64,000 nucleotides of DNA, taken from positions 43,835-107,834 of the forward strand of contig CAVQBG010000028.1 of NCBI GenBank assembly GCA_963710625.1. The letters are read 5' to 3'. Below the pieces are notes generated by a model. It saw nothing but the letters and a program-made list of their open reading frames with translations, was not told where the DNA came from and made no database searches. The position numbers and the translations under genes were made by a program. Positions within the stretch are counted from its first letter, which is position 1. Each line of letters starts with the position of its first letter. Positions 43,675 through 55,600 of this stretch are shown piece by piece. The stretch is from Sva-07 sp963710625 (GTDB taxonomy: Bacteria; Actinomycetota; Acidimicrobiia; Acidimicrobiales; Ilumatobacteraceae).

Positions 43675-46600
43675 TGGCGGATCTTGATCCCACCCAGCAG
43701 CACGCGATCTCCCTCGGCCGCCTCGACGAGTTGGCCGTCTTCGTACTTCACGCCGTTGTCGTACACGACCTCACCGGCCGGGTCGAAGATCGTCAGCTGG
43801 AAGAAGTCGAGCCATCCGTTGTCGATTCCCTGGACCGTGAAGTCGTACCCGGGTTGCCCGTTGAATCTGCCCGTTCCGGCCGCGACGGCCAGCGTGGGGT
43901 TGATGATCAGGTAGTCGTACGACGTCGACTTGAAGAAGAACTCGCCGAGCAGGTGCAACTTCGTCCGCCCCGTCGGGACCGGATCGTCGCCCCGGTAGCG
44001 GGAGTTGTAGCCGAAGAAGGCAGGGGCTCCCCACCGGCTGCCCGCGTAGGCCTCGGGTCCGGACCAGTAGGCGCCGGCTCCACTCACCCGGCCGGCATCG
44101 GGGTCGTACACGGTGGCGAACTGGAACACCGACGTGCTGGTGTCGGTGCCATCGTCGACCGCGACGGTGATCGCGTAGACGCCTGGAGCGGAGTACTCGA
44201 AGGAGCCGACGGCGAGTCCGGGTCCACCGGCGGACGGGCTGGCGAGGATCTCACACGACGCGACGCCCGTTGTCGGGCCACCGACCGTGGAGGTCTCGCA
44301 GGTCGTCGACGAGCCCGGCGTGGTGTCGTCGCCGTCGCCCCAGTCGATCGTCACCGAGTAGTCGTCACTCCCGAAGTTGGCGTCGGTGAACTCGATGTCG
44401 ACCATGAACCCGTCCGTGATGAGCTGCGGCGACCTGTCACCGTCGACCAGTGTGATCTCGGGAAGCTTCTGGCGTGCGACCACCGTGAACGTCGAGGTCT
44501 TCGATGCCTGGTTGCCGGCGGCGTCGATCGCAGTGACCGACAGCTCGTATCCACCGGGAGCCAATCCGCTCAGGTCGGCGTCGACGGCGATCGGATCGCC
44601 GTCCAGCGTTGCGGTGCAGGTCACCGGTGATGCGTCGGAACAGGAGAACGACGCCGTGATCGGATCGCCGGCAACCAGCTCGGAGCCGTCGGTCGGCGAG
44701 ACGATCTTCACGCTGGGAGGCGTCCGGTCGATCCGGATGACCCGGTCGAGCACCGGTTCACCACCGATCGAGATCACGAGGCGATTCGGTCCCTCGGCAT
44801 CGATCACGATGCCGGTCGCCGGGAACGGCGTGATCGGGCCGTTGCGGAGGCGGTACTCGACCGGCAGGTTGACCGCACCGACCGTCACCGTGACCGGCTC
44901 GTCGAACCACGCCGACGCGGGCAGTTCAGCGCTCGGGATGCCGTCGATCGCCACCTCGACCCCGGCGGGCGGCGCCGGCGGCTCGGTGACCTCGACCGTC
45001 TCGAAGTTCTCCCCCTTGTTCGAGGCGACGCCGACGTTGCCGGCGCCGTCCTTGGCCTGGACGAACAGCCTGACGTCGCTGACGCCGGGCGTCAACGTGA
45101 GCGAGCCGACCCAGCGGCCGGGGGTCGCCGGGTCCTCGGCCAGCTCGACGCCGATCCACTCGATCGTGCCGGCGCCCGGATTCTCGGCCACGAGGACGTA
45201 GACGCGGTCGACTCCCGAACCCGGGTCGACTTCGCTTCCGGTGTCGGCGACCTGGGCGGAGATCGTCAGCTCACCGTCGATCGAATACGACTCGACGGCG
45301 CTGATCACCGGCGCCGTGAAGTCGCCCACGCTCGGCTCGGCGTAGTAGACGGTGACGTTCAACCGGTTGTCGAGGCGCTGGACCCCACTCGTGTTCGACC
45401 CGCGGAACTGCCCGGTCGCGAGAGCCAACGTCTGGCGCTGACCTTCGGCCTGGCTGCTCGTGCGGATCGCCGCCGGCCTCGTCGGGAACACCACGTCACC
45501 GACGATCGGTTCGGGCTGTGTCGCCGAGTCGTCGGCCACGGGACGCACGATGATCGGGTCGACCGGCGACACGTACGTCGAGTTCAACCCGGTGACGATG
45601 GCTCCGCGGGCGAGCAGGTCGAGGCTCGTCGGGTCGTCCGGGTCGACGACGCTCACGTCCAGCAACTCCAGCGGCTGCGCCGGGTTGAACGGCGTCTTGA
45701 GTTCGAGCGGATCGCCAGCCTCGTTCCGATTGACGTACTTCGTGCCGTCACCGTCGACGCGACGGGGAATCTCCTCGTTGACGGGGGTGATGCTGAACGT
45801 CGCGACGCGATCGCCCGTGATCGGATCGATCTGCGTGGTCGTCGTGGGCGTCGGCTTCGGCGCCTCCGGCTCGAGGCTCACCCGATAGAAGGGCAGACCG
45901 TAGAACGTCGCCTCCATCAGGGCCTTCTCGTCGTACACGCTCACGTTGCCGAGCTCGGCGAAGAAGGAGTTCTTGGCGAACTGGAGTGCCTGGCCCGCCG
46001 TCGTTGGCCGGTCGAACAGGATCGGGTTGACGAGTTCTTCGGCGAACAGGTCCATCAGCCGCTCGGAGTAGGCAACGGTCTCGGTGTCGCCGTATCCGTA
46101 GCCGGTGTTGCCGACGTAGATGCCACCCTGCCGGGTGAAGCCCTGGGCGAAGTCGTCGGCGAGCACACCGATCGTCGAGTCCGACACGGCGAGGCCGCTG
46201 TGACAACCCATCGAGAAGGTGATCCGCCCCGTGAGCGCATCGGGCGCAGCGGCGAACACCGTCGTCGCATCGAACAGGTCCACTTCGGTCTTGTTGGTGT
46301 TGTCGAGCGCGGGCAGCGCCCGCCGGTGGTCGAAGTGAGCGTTGAGGGAAATCACGTCCGGCGTCGGCGACCCGTCGGCCGGGAACAGCTTCTCGGCCAG
46401 GTCGTCAGCCGTCCAGCTGTCGTCATCGAGGCTCGAGCCGAACTCGTCGTCGACGGACAGGGCCCCGGACAGATCAGCGGCGATCGCCTCCGAGCCGTCG
46501 TCGAGGAAGTCGTAACCGACCACGAGACCCGTCGTCGGATTCAACAGGCCGGACGACTCGACGAACTGGTCGAGTTGGAAGGCGATGTCGCTCGGGGTGT

Positions 46601-49600
46601 CGACCAAGCGGCCGAGTGCGGTGTCGGTGATGTAGAGGTACCGGTCACCGAAGTCGAGTGCCGCGGTGTCGCCGTACGGTTCGTCGGAGAGCACCTGGCG
46701 GTCCCAGGCCGAGCCGGCGATCGCGTTGTTGCCGCTGAAGGTGAACCGGTAGTCGAACTCGTTGGAGATCTCGGCGCCGTCGGTGACACGAGCGTGCGGA
46801 ACGATGTCGTCGCCGCCGATGACGACGATGTGCTCGATGCCACGAGTCCGGCGCAGTTCGGTGATCTCGTCGGTGATCTCGGCGACGACCGCGTTCGCCT
46901 TCGCCGAGTCGCACGGCTCCGCGTCCCACGCTGCGTAGTCGCCTGCGATGTCGGTGATCTGGCCGACGTCGAGGACACCCGGCACGATCCCGAGGTCGGC
47001 ACCGGCGCCGTTCAGGTAGCCGACGAGGGCGTCGAGGCTGTCGAACACGTCGGTGTACTCGGTGGGGTACAACGCGCTCAGGCGCTCCTGGTTGACGAGG
47101 AACAGCGTGTTCGCGTCGGCGGGAACGGAGCTCGTCCCGGGAGTGCCGCCCGCAAAGCGCTCGGTGAGCGCCGGGCACGCGGGGATCGAGGTTCCCTCGG
47201 TGACCTCGGCCTGCAGCACGGCTGCGCGGACCGAACTCTCGCCGTTCGCGCCGAACACCTTGACGAACACGGTGCCGGCCTCGAGCGGCGGTGTCACCAC
47301 GGTCTCGGACTCGGTGCCGCGACGGTTGCCGGTCGCCACGATGGGCAGGCCGTCGAACGTCGAGGCCGCGCCCGTGAGCTCGGACTGGACCTGCGTCGTG
47401 CCGTCGAGTTCGAACACGGGATCCGGTGTCGGGGTTCCGGCGCTCTGCCCGCTCGGCGGGACGAGTGGGACGATCGTCGAGCTCTTGCTGCGGCCGTAGA
47501 CCACGACGTCGAAGTCGGCGGCCAGGTTCGACAGATTGACGACGACGCGCTGGCCGTCGGTCACGGCGATCTTGAAGTAGTCGAGATCGTCCGCACTCGC
47601 CACGTGGTTGATGTAGATCGTGTCCTCCGCCAGGGTGGCGGCGGTCTCCGGGGTGTTGTTCGGTTCGAATGCCTGCTGGACGGCGACACTCGACGCCGCC
47701 GAGGCCGTGCCGTCGGCGACCCCGATGATGCGCGCCCGGACGTCGACCGTCGACGAACCGAGCTCGAGTGTCGGCTGCAGGTCGAACGACAGAATGTACG
47801 GGGTGTCGGGGGACAGCCCGGTGAGGGGCCAGGTCAGCTCGCCTCCGGCGCCGGTCGGGTCGGCCAACGGTGTCCCGTTGAGCGTCGAGGTCCCGGGCAG
47901 GTAGCCCGCCGTGTCGGGAAGCGTGACCGTCAGTTCGACCGACTGGCCACGGGTCGTGCCCGTCAGCTCGAAGCTGGTGTCGAACCCGACCGCGCCGACC
48001 AGGCCCGGGAGGTCAGCAGGGTCGATCTCGTCGAACACGATTGCGTCCCACGGGTAGTCACTCGGAGCGACGAACGCGAGGAGCAGATCGCCGAACGTGA
48101 TCCCGTCGAGGGCGTCCGGGTTCTCCGCGAGGATCGCGGTCAGGAGCTGTTCGAGCGTGAGTTGGCCGAACTCGTCGGCGGCGAGAAGATCGTCGAACGT
48201 GAGGTCGCCGACCAGGAGCTGGCCGAGCTGGAGATCACTGGCGGCCAGGATGTCCTCCAAGGCGCCCTGCACCTGTCCCTCGGTCAGCCCGGGGAACGAG
48301 GTCAGCAGGTCGTCGAAGCGCAGACCAACCAGGTACGGAGCCACCTCGCCGAGCGTCAGACCCTGCAGCAGCGGTTGACCGCTCTCGTCGACGAGGTCCC
48401 CGAGCGTCAGATCATCGAAGTCCGTGAGATCCACGAGTTGCAGGGTGAGGCGATTCTTCGCCGCAGTGAGTGCTGCCTCGACAGCGACAGGGTCGAGCGG
48501 ATTGCCGTCGAGGTCGAGAATGTTGCCGACGAGGTCACCGAGCCGGACACCGTCGAGGTACGGGGCGACATCACCGAGGAACAACTGCTGCAACACGATC
48601 GTCGGGAGTTCGCCGATCGTCAGGTCGCCGAAGCCACCGCCCTCCGTGACGACGTCGCGCAGCGTGAACGGCTGACCGGAGGCGTTGTCGAGATCGACGA
48701 GGAGCTGGACGAACTCGGCGTCGGTCAAGCCGAGTACCGGCAGGACCTCGCTCCAGCGAAGGTCGCTCAACAGCGGGGCCAACGCCTCGAATGTCGCATT
48801 CGGGACCGGAGCGGCGACCAGCGCCTCGGCCAACGTCAGCGTGGTGCTGGAACAGTCGACCACGCTGCAGTCGACGACGGCACTCAGCGATGCCACCGGC
48901 AACGACGCCACCGGCAGCGACGCCACCGGGAGACCTGCCAGATCGAGCGACGCCACGGGGAGTGACGCCACGGGCAGCGAGGCGACCGGCAACGACGCGA
49001 CCGGCAGACTGGCCACCGGCAGGCTCGCCACCGGCAACGACGCGACCGGCAACGACGCGACCGGCAGACTGGCCACCGGCAGGCTCGCCACTGGCAACGA
49101 CGCGACCGACAGCGAGGCGACCGGCAGGCTGGCCAGCGTCCCGTCGGTGGTCAACGACGCGACCGGCGTGCCCCGCACGTCGAGCGACGCGACCGGCAGG
49201 GACGCGACCGGCAGGGACGCGACCGGCAGGGACGCCACCGGCAGGGACGCCACCGGCAGGGACGCCACCGGCAGGGACGCCACCGGCAGGCTCGCCACCG
49301 GACTGCTGACGAGGTCGAGCGATGCCACCGGAATCGAGACGAGGCTGGGGTTCGCGCTGCCGGCGAAGGGCGCGAGGACGGTGCCCGTCGTGTCGAGCGA
49401 CGCCACGGGGAGCGACGCGACGGGCAGCGAGGCAACCGGCAGGCTCGCGACCGGCAACGACGCCACGGGCAGGCTGGCGACGGGGAGGGACACGACGTTG
49501 CCGACGGCGTCCAGGGATTCGACCAGCAGACTGGCGACCGGCAGGGAGGCCACCGGCAACGAGGCGACGGGCAGGCTCGCCACGGGCAGGCTCGCGACCG

Positions 49601-52600
49601 GCAACGATGCGACCGGCGTGCTCGCCAGGTCGAGCGATGCCACGGGGAGCGACGCGACGGGCAGGCTCGCGACCGGCAACGATGCGACGGGCAAGCTGGC
49701 CACCGGCAGCGACGCGACCGGGATGCCAGCGAGCGTCAGCTCCACCAGTGTGGTCTCGTTCGGATCGATACCCGTCGAGCAGTTGGCTGCAGACCCGGTC
49801 GCGGCGATCTCGGCGCACCAGTCGATCTCGGTGTTCAAGGAAGCCACCGGCGTCGAGCCGAGGACAAGACTTGCGACCGGGAGCGAGGCAACCGGTGTTC
49901 CGGCGAGGCTCAATTGGTCGAGTCGGAGCTCTTGGACTTGCGCGAAGTCCTTCACTTCGCCGAACTGGATGTTCTGCGGAGGTCGCGACAGGAGAACGGG
50001 ATCGCCGATGCGACGAAGGATCTCCTCCCAGCCTCCGAACTCCTGCGGGTCGGTGTTCGCAATGGGAACCGTGACGTCGATGTCCGTCAGCGGGAGCCGG
50101 TCGAGCGATGACGCTCCGTCGACAGCCGCAAGGACGCTCTCACCGATGGTGAGGCTGGCGACTGGCGACGCCGCGACGTTGGTACCGACGGGGGTGTTCA
50201 GGTCGAGGCCGACGAGGGAGGTCGAGGCGACCGAACCCGTCTGACCGGTTGCGCCGCTGACGTTTCGAGTTGCGATGCTCGATGTGGCGATGCCCGTCGA
50301 CGCGACCGACACCTCCGACGCCGACGCACTCAGGTCGAACACCTCGAACGCGGGCGCGTCCGCCTCGGTCTCGGGAAGGTCGAGTCGACCGAAGACCGCT
50401 GCGTCCAGTCCCGAGCCGACTTCACCGGTGCCGAACACGCCGCGGACGACGCTCGCACCGTCGGCCGCCAACGACACGACCCCGGGAACCGACGGCAGCA
50501 GACCGCTCAACACGAATTGGTTCGTCGAGGTGTTGAGGTCGAACACCGCCGCCACCGACGTGCCCTCGTCGTCGGTGTAGAGACGGTCGCCGACGAGCGC
50601 GAGATGGTTGCCGAACCCGCTGCTGGCACCGGCGATCGTGCGTTGACCGAAGCCGGTGTCGAACACGACCACGTCGAGGCTGAAATCGGTGCCGATCGCA
50701 GCGCGGCCGTCGACCGCCGAGATCGTGCCGCCTGTCCCCTGGCCCGGGGCCCTGATCTCGGCGTTGGCGAAGTTGCCGCCCGCGTCGTAGCGACGCACCA
50801 CGCCGGTGTCCGGATCGAGGTCCGACGGACCGTCGTCGCCGAGCGCGGCGACCCACAGGTCGCCGTCGGTGATCGCTACGGTGGAACCGAATCGATCGCC
50901 GTCCGCACCGTCGGAGATCCGCCGATCGGGGATCAGGGTCGGCGCTGCGAGCACGAACAGGTCGACCGCACCGACGTCGGTGGCCGTCGCGTCGTAGAGC
51001 GGCGCCCCGACGGCGAGGCGGCCGGCGGCGGCCGACACCGAGGTACCGAACCGGGAGTCGAGCTGACCGTTGTACGTGCGCAGAGGGGCGAACCCAGCGC
51101 CGTCGTATTCGTAGACCTCGACCGCATCCGATCCCGGGACGGCGACGGCGAGATACGGCAGAGCCAGCGCGATCGAGGCTCCGAAGTCCTCGTAGCTCTC
51201 GTCGGGCGAGTCGATGACCTGGCTGTCGGACCACACCCCTGCGGATCGGTCGAGCACGAACACCGTGCCCTGCGACGGGACCGCAACGACGGCGGTGTCG
51301 CCGTCGATGTCCACGACCGGGCTGAAGTCGTTCGACGGTGCGACCGAGAACAGCGTGAGGCCGCTCGATGAGGTGACCGCGGTCAGGCCGGCCAGATTCG
51401 CAGGGTCGAACGGCGGGTAGAAGGTGGTCTCCCCGACACCGCAATCGTCGCAGGTGATGACGGGGTAGTCGCCAGCGAGGCCACCGAACGACGTGTCGAC
51501 CACGATGAGGTCCGCAACCGAGAGGTCTGCGCGTTCGAGACCTGCGAGCAGTCGCAACTGCCCATAGTTCGCCGGCGAGTCGGCAGGGCCGGCGAGTTCG
51601 ATCTCGAGGGAACTCGCGAAACCGGCGGGATTGAACTCCCCGGCCACCTCCACGACGCGCCCAGCCCCGATCAGGAACGTCGCGCCGACACCCAGGAGGT
51701 CGCCGAACGTCTCGACGAGCAGGTCCGAACCGATGATCTCCAACCGGCCTCCGGGCCCGGCGACGGTGTCACCGAAGACCAGACGCGTTCCGAGACCGAC
51801 GACCGAGGCGCTGTCGTTGCCTGGTGCACCGGCCAGGGTGAGCGTGGCACCGACGACGTCGAGACGACTGCCTCCGTCACGGAGTTCAAGCCGGCCGATG
51901 GTCCAGTCGTCGTTGAGGAGCGGCGCCGATCCACCGTTGATGACGACGTTGTCCTTCGCGCCGGGGACGATGCCGAGATCCCAGTTCGTGGCATCGAGCG
52001 GATCGCCTCCGGCGGGTCCGACGTACGTTGCCGTGACACCGATCTCAGCCGTGAAGACGGCACCGGCGCCGACGCCGGTGCCCGGTGCACCCGCGACGAG
52101 CGTCCGGCCCTGCAGATCGATCGCCCAGCCGAGCCGATCGCCAGGGGTGACCGCCGGCTGGTAGAGCGCGAGACCGGTGAGGAGCAGTGTGTCGTCGTCA
52201 ACGCCGTACAGCTCGACGCGGCCGCCATCGCCGCCACGACTCACCGCCACGTTCGACCCTTCGATGTCGAGGTAGTCGTTGACCGGGACGCCATCACCGG
52301 CACCGGATGGCAGCACCGTGCCGAGCGGGGTCGTGTTCGCCCGCTGCGGCGAGATCTCGGCCACGGCGACACGGAGTTCGTCCGAGAAGCCACCGACGGC
52401 AACGCGGTTGCCCGACACGTCGACCGCAGAGCCCATGTTCCAGGCCTCGGTGAACTGGGCAAGGCCGGGGTTGCCGATCGGACCGCCACCGAGCGTCCAG
52501 CTGTAGCGGCGGCTCGCTCCCGGGGCGCCGGCCACGAGCCGACCGACTCCAGGAGTCGAGTCGTCGAAGGCGACCGCGTACCCGAGCTGATCGCCGGCGT

Positions 52601-55600
52601 CGAGCGGCGGCTGACTGGAGTTGGTCGTCGACAGCTCGGTGACGATCCAGAAGACGCCCTCACCGCTGACGAGCGACGCGGTCGACACCCGTCCCTCCCC
52701 ACCGGCCGCGCCGGGAGCACCGATCGCCAGGTTGTCGTCGTCGATCCACGCGATCGAGGCGCCGAACTGGTTTCCGTCCGCGAGCCCTGACGCCTCGATC
52801 CAGCCGCCGAGCTGCGACCAGACACCGTTGGTGGCCTGTTGAAAGACCCAGACGCGACCTTCTTCGACGGAGTCCCCCAGACGATCGGACTCACCGATCG
52901 CGATGCGATCGCCGCGGATGTCGACAGCGTCGCCGAATCCGCCGTCGAGTTCGGGCTCGGGCGACGTGATCGTCGCCGTCGACACCCATGGGGCTCCGGC
53001 GCTGGTGCGCTCGTAGACGTAGACCGCCCCCGCGTTGTCGCCACCGAGGTCCGCGAAGGGTGCCCCGACGACCATGCGATTCCCGTCGATGTCGATCGAC
53101 TGACCGAATCGTTCGTCGGCCAACGACGACGCGAGACGGTCGCTGCCGCCGACGATCGCGACGTTCGAGAAGCTGCTCGTGTTCCCGGACGCATCGGTCG
53201 CCGTGGCGACGATGGGGTCGCCATCGGAGAACTGGAGGGCCCCTGCGCTACCGAGAACCCGAGTGTACGAACCGGGCCCGGGCACGGACTCCCGGCGAAG
53301 GGAACGGCGACCTTCGCCGCTCGTGCCGGAGTCGGCTTCGAAGAACTCGATCACGATCGGGTACACCCCGGGCGTGTCCGGAGTGTCGATCGAGAACTCG
53401 ACGGACGCGTCGGCGCCATCGATGCTCGCATCGGTGATGACCGGCTGGTTCTGGCCGCGGTTGGCGCCTTCGTCGGCGTCGCCGGGATCGTTCACGCCGG
53501 CACCGAGCAGGAGAATGCCCCGGTCGCGGTTGTCGAAGATCGCGTTTCCGACCAGTTGGTTGCCCGTGCCGGAGAACACCACCACGCCGTTGTTGTTGTT
53601 GGCGATGATGTTCCCCTGCGACCCGAGCCCACCGATGACCGTGTTCGATGCGCCGTTGCGGAGCACGACGCCGCCCCAGTTGAAGCCCCCGCTGCCGTCG
53701 ACCGCCCCGTTGTCGGGCCCGGCCTGGCTGTTGCCGAGCGGCGCGCTGCCGTTGGCGGCGACACCGATGAAGTTGTTCCGGATGATCGTGCCGTCGGTGT
53801 TGCCCCACAGCGCGATGCCCTCGAGCAGGTTGCCGGAGATGATGTTGCGGCCGGAGAGGAACCCGTTGCCGATGCGGTTGTCGTTGCGGATCTCGTTGTC
53901 CGCAACGCCGAACTCGGAGGGTTCGATCGAGATGCCCCACTCGTTGGGCACGGCAGCTGCCCCGGACGAGTCGGTGCCGATGAGGTTGTTGATGATGTCG
54001 TTGTCGTCGGCGTCACGGGTCACGTACACGCCGACACGGTTGCCCGAGATCACGTTCTTGTCGGCCGGTGCGGTGCCACCGACGTCGACCTGACCGACGC
54101 CCTCGATCAGCACGCCGTAGTTGTTGCTCCGTTCGACCAACCCACCGACGCTGCCGATGTAGTTGCCGGCGATCACCGACTGCGGCCCCGCCTTGATCGC
54201 CGCCTCGAAGCTTCCGATCGCCAGGCCACGCACCACCGAGCCGGTCGAGCCGGAGAGGTCGATGCCGTAAGCGCCGGAGAACGCGCCGTCGCCGACCAGT
54301 TGGATTCGTGCAACAGCATTCGTCGAGCCGGCCGGGTTCGTATTGGCCGCTGAGCCGGCCTGGGTGAATCCGTCGATGGTGACGGTGTCGGTGATGGGTG
54401 GCAGACCAGTAGGCGCAGTGATCAGGTGCGGGCCAGCGCCAGGGATGCCGAACTCGATCGTGTCGGCGCCCGGGCGCGCATTGGAGGTCTGGATGGCCGC
54501 CCGCAGCGTGCACGTCCCGGATCCCGTGTCGCACACTCCGTCGCCCGGGTCTGGATCCGGCTCGTCACCAGAGCCGGTCACGACGATGACGCCCGAGGTC
54601 AGCAACGGTGCGAGGTCGGCGGTGAAGGCACGACCCTGATCGATGAAGGCGTCGTCGGCCAACGGGTCACCCGTCGCCAGGACTCGTCCGGAGAGCGCAA
54701 CGAACTTCCCGTACTCGCCCCCGGCAACCGGGGTGTAGCCGGCTGGATCGAACGACTCACCCGTAGTAGCCCAGGTCTCCGTGGAGGGGGTGTAGTCGAA
54801 GAGTTCGACACGGCCACCAGCAGCGGTGGACGCGCCGACCGCAACGGTTCCGGTTCCACGGGCGACCGACAACGGTCCGGTGCCGCTGCTCGGGACGAGC
54901 ACCGCGGTCGGAGAGAGTTCGGGAGCGAAGCTCACTCTGGCGACCGGGCCGTCGAAGTCGTATACGAACGCGCCACTTGCCGCGTCCGCCCCGACCACGA
55001 AACCGGTGCCCTCGATGTCGAGGTCGCCGCCGAACCCGCTCCCGACGCCGAGTCCAGCGTCGAAATAGCGGGCGACACGCAGGCCCGTCTCGTCGAACGA
55101 CAACCCGTTCCACGAGATCGTGCGAACGATCACCCAGTTGAGGCCCCCCGTCAGTGTCCAGCCGTACGAGAAGCTGTCGCCGCCCAGGTGCTCGACATCC
55201 ACGGCAGCGCCCTGGAAGGAGTTCGCGGTTGTTCCCAACCCGTTCGAAGTTTCGACGAAGCCGTCGACCGTTCTCGTGTACTCGCGGAGACGGCCACCGT
55301 TGGGGCCCGGGTCCGGGGTCCCTGTCCAGGGCTCCTCGGGCGCCCCGGTCATGATGAAGTCGACGGTCGCACCGTCGCCGACACCCACGGCAGCACCGAA
55401 GCCGGCGTCGCCGGACGCCAAGGTCTGGCTGAGCTCCCAGACGCCACCGGCGTCGCGATCGTAGATCGCGACCGTTCCGAACTCGATCGAGCCGATGACT
55501 GCGATGTCGCCGCTGATGTCGACCGAACTCACGACCTGAGCCCCCAAGCCGGTGGGAGGCGGACCAGAGGTGGCCGGCACCAACTCCTGGACCCGCGTCC

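Noticed and set aside
46200..48965. Long open frame (921 codons) on the plus strand opposite the giant gene
   Set aside because: It mirrors the codon pattern of the giant gene, has no recognisable domain and is rich in Arg/Gly/Val from GC-rich antisense sequence; a shadow frame.
48893..50170. 15-bp repeats looking like a CRISPR or minisatellite
   Set aside because: They stay in frame, encode a regular peptide, have no unique spacers of constant length, and vary at synonymous positions.
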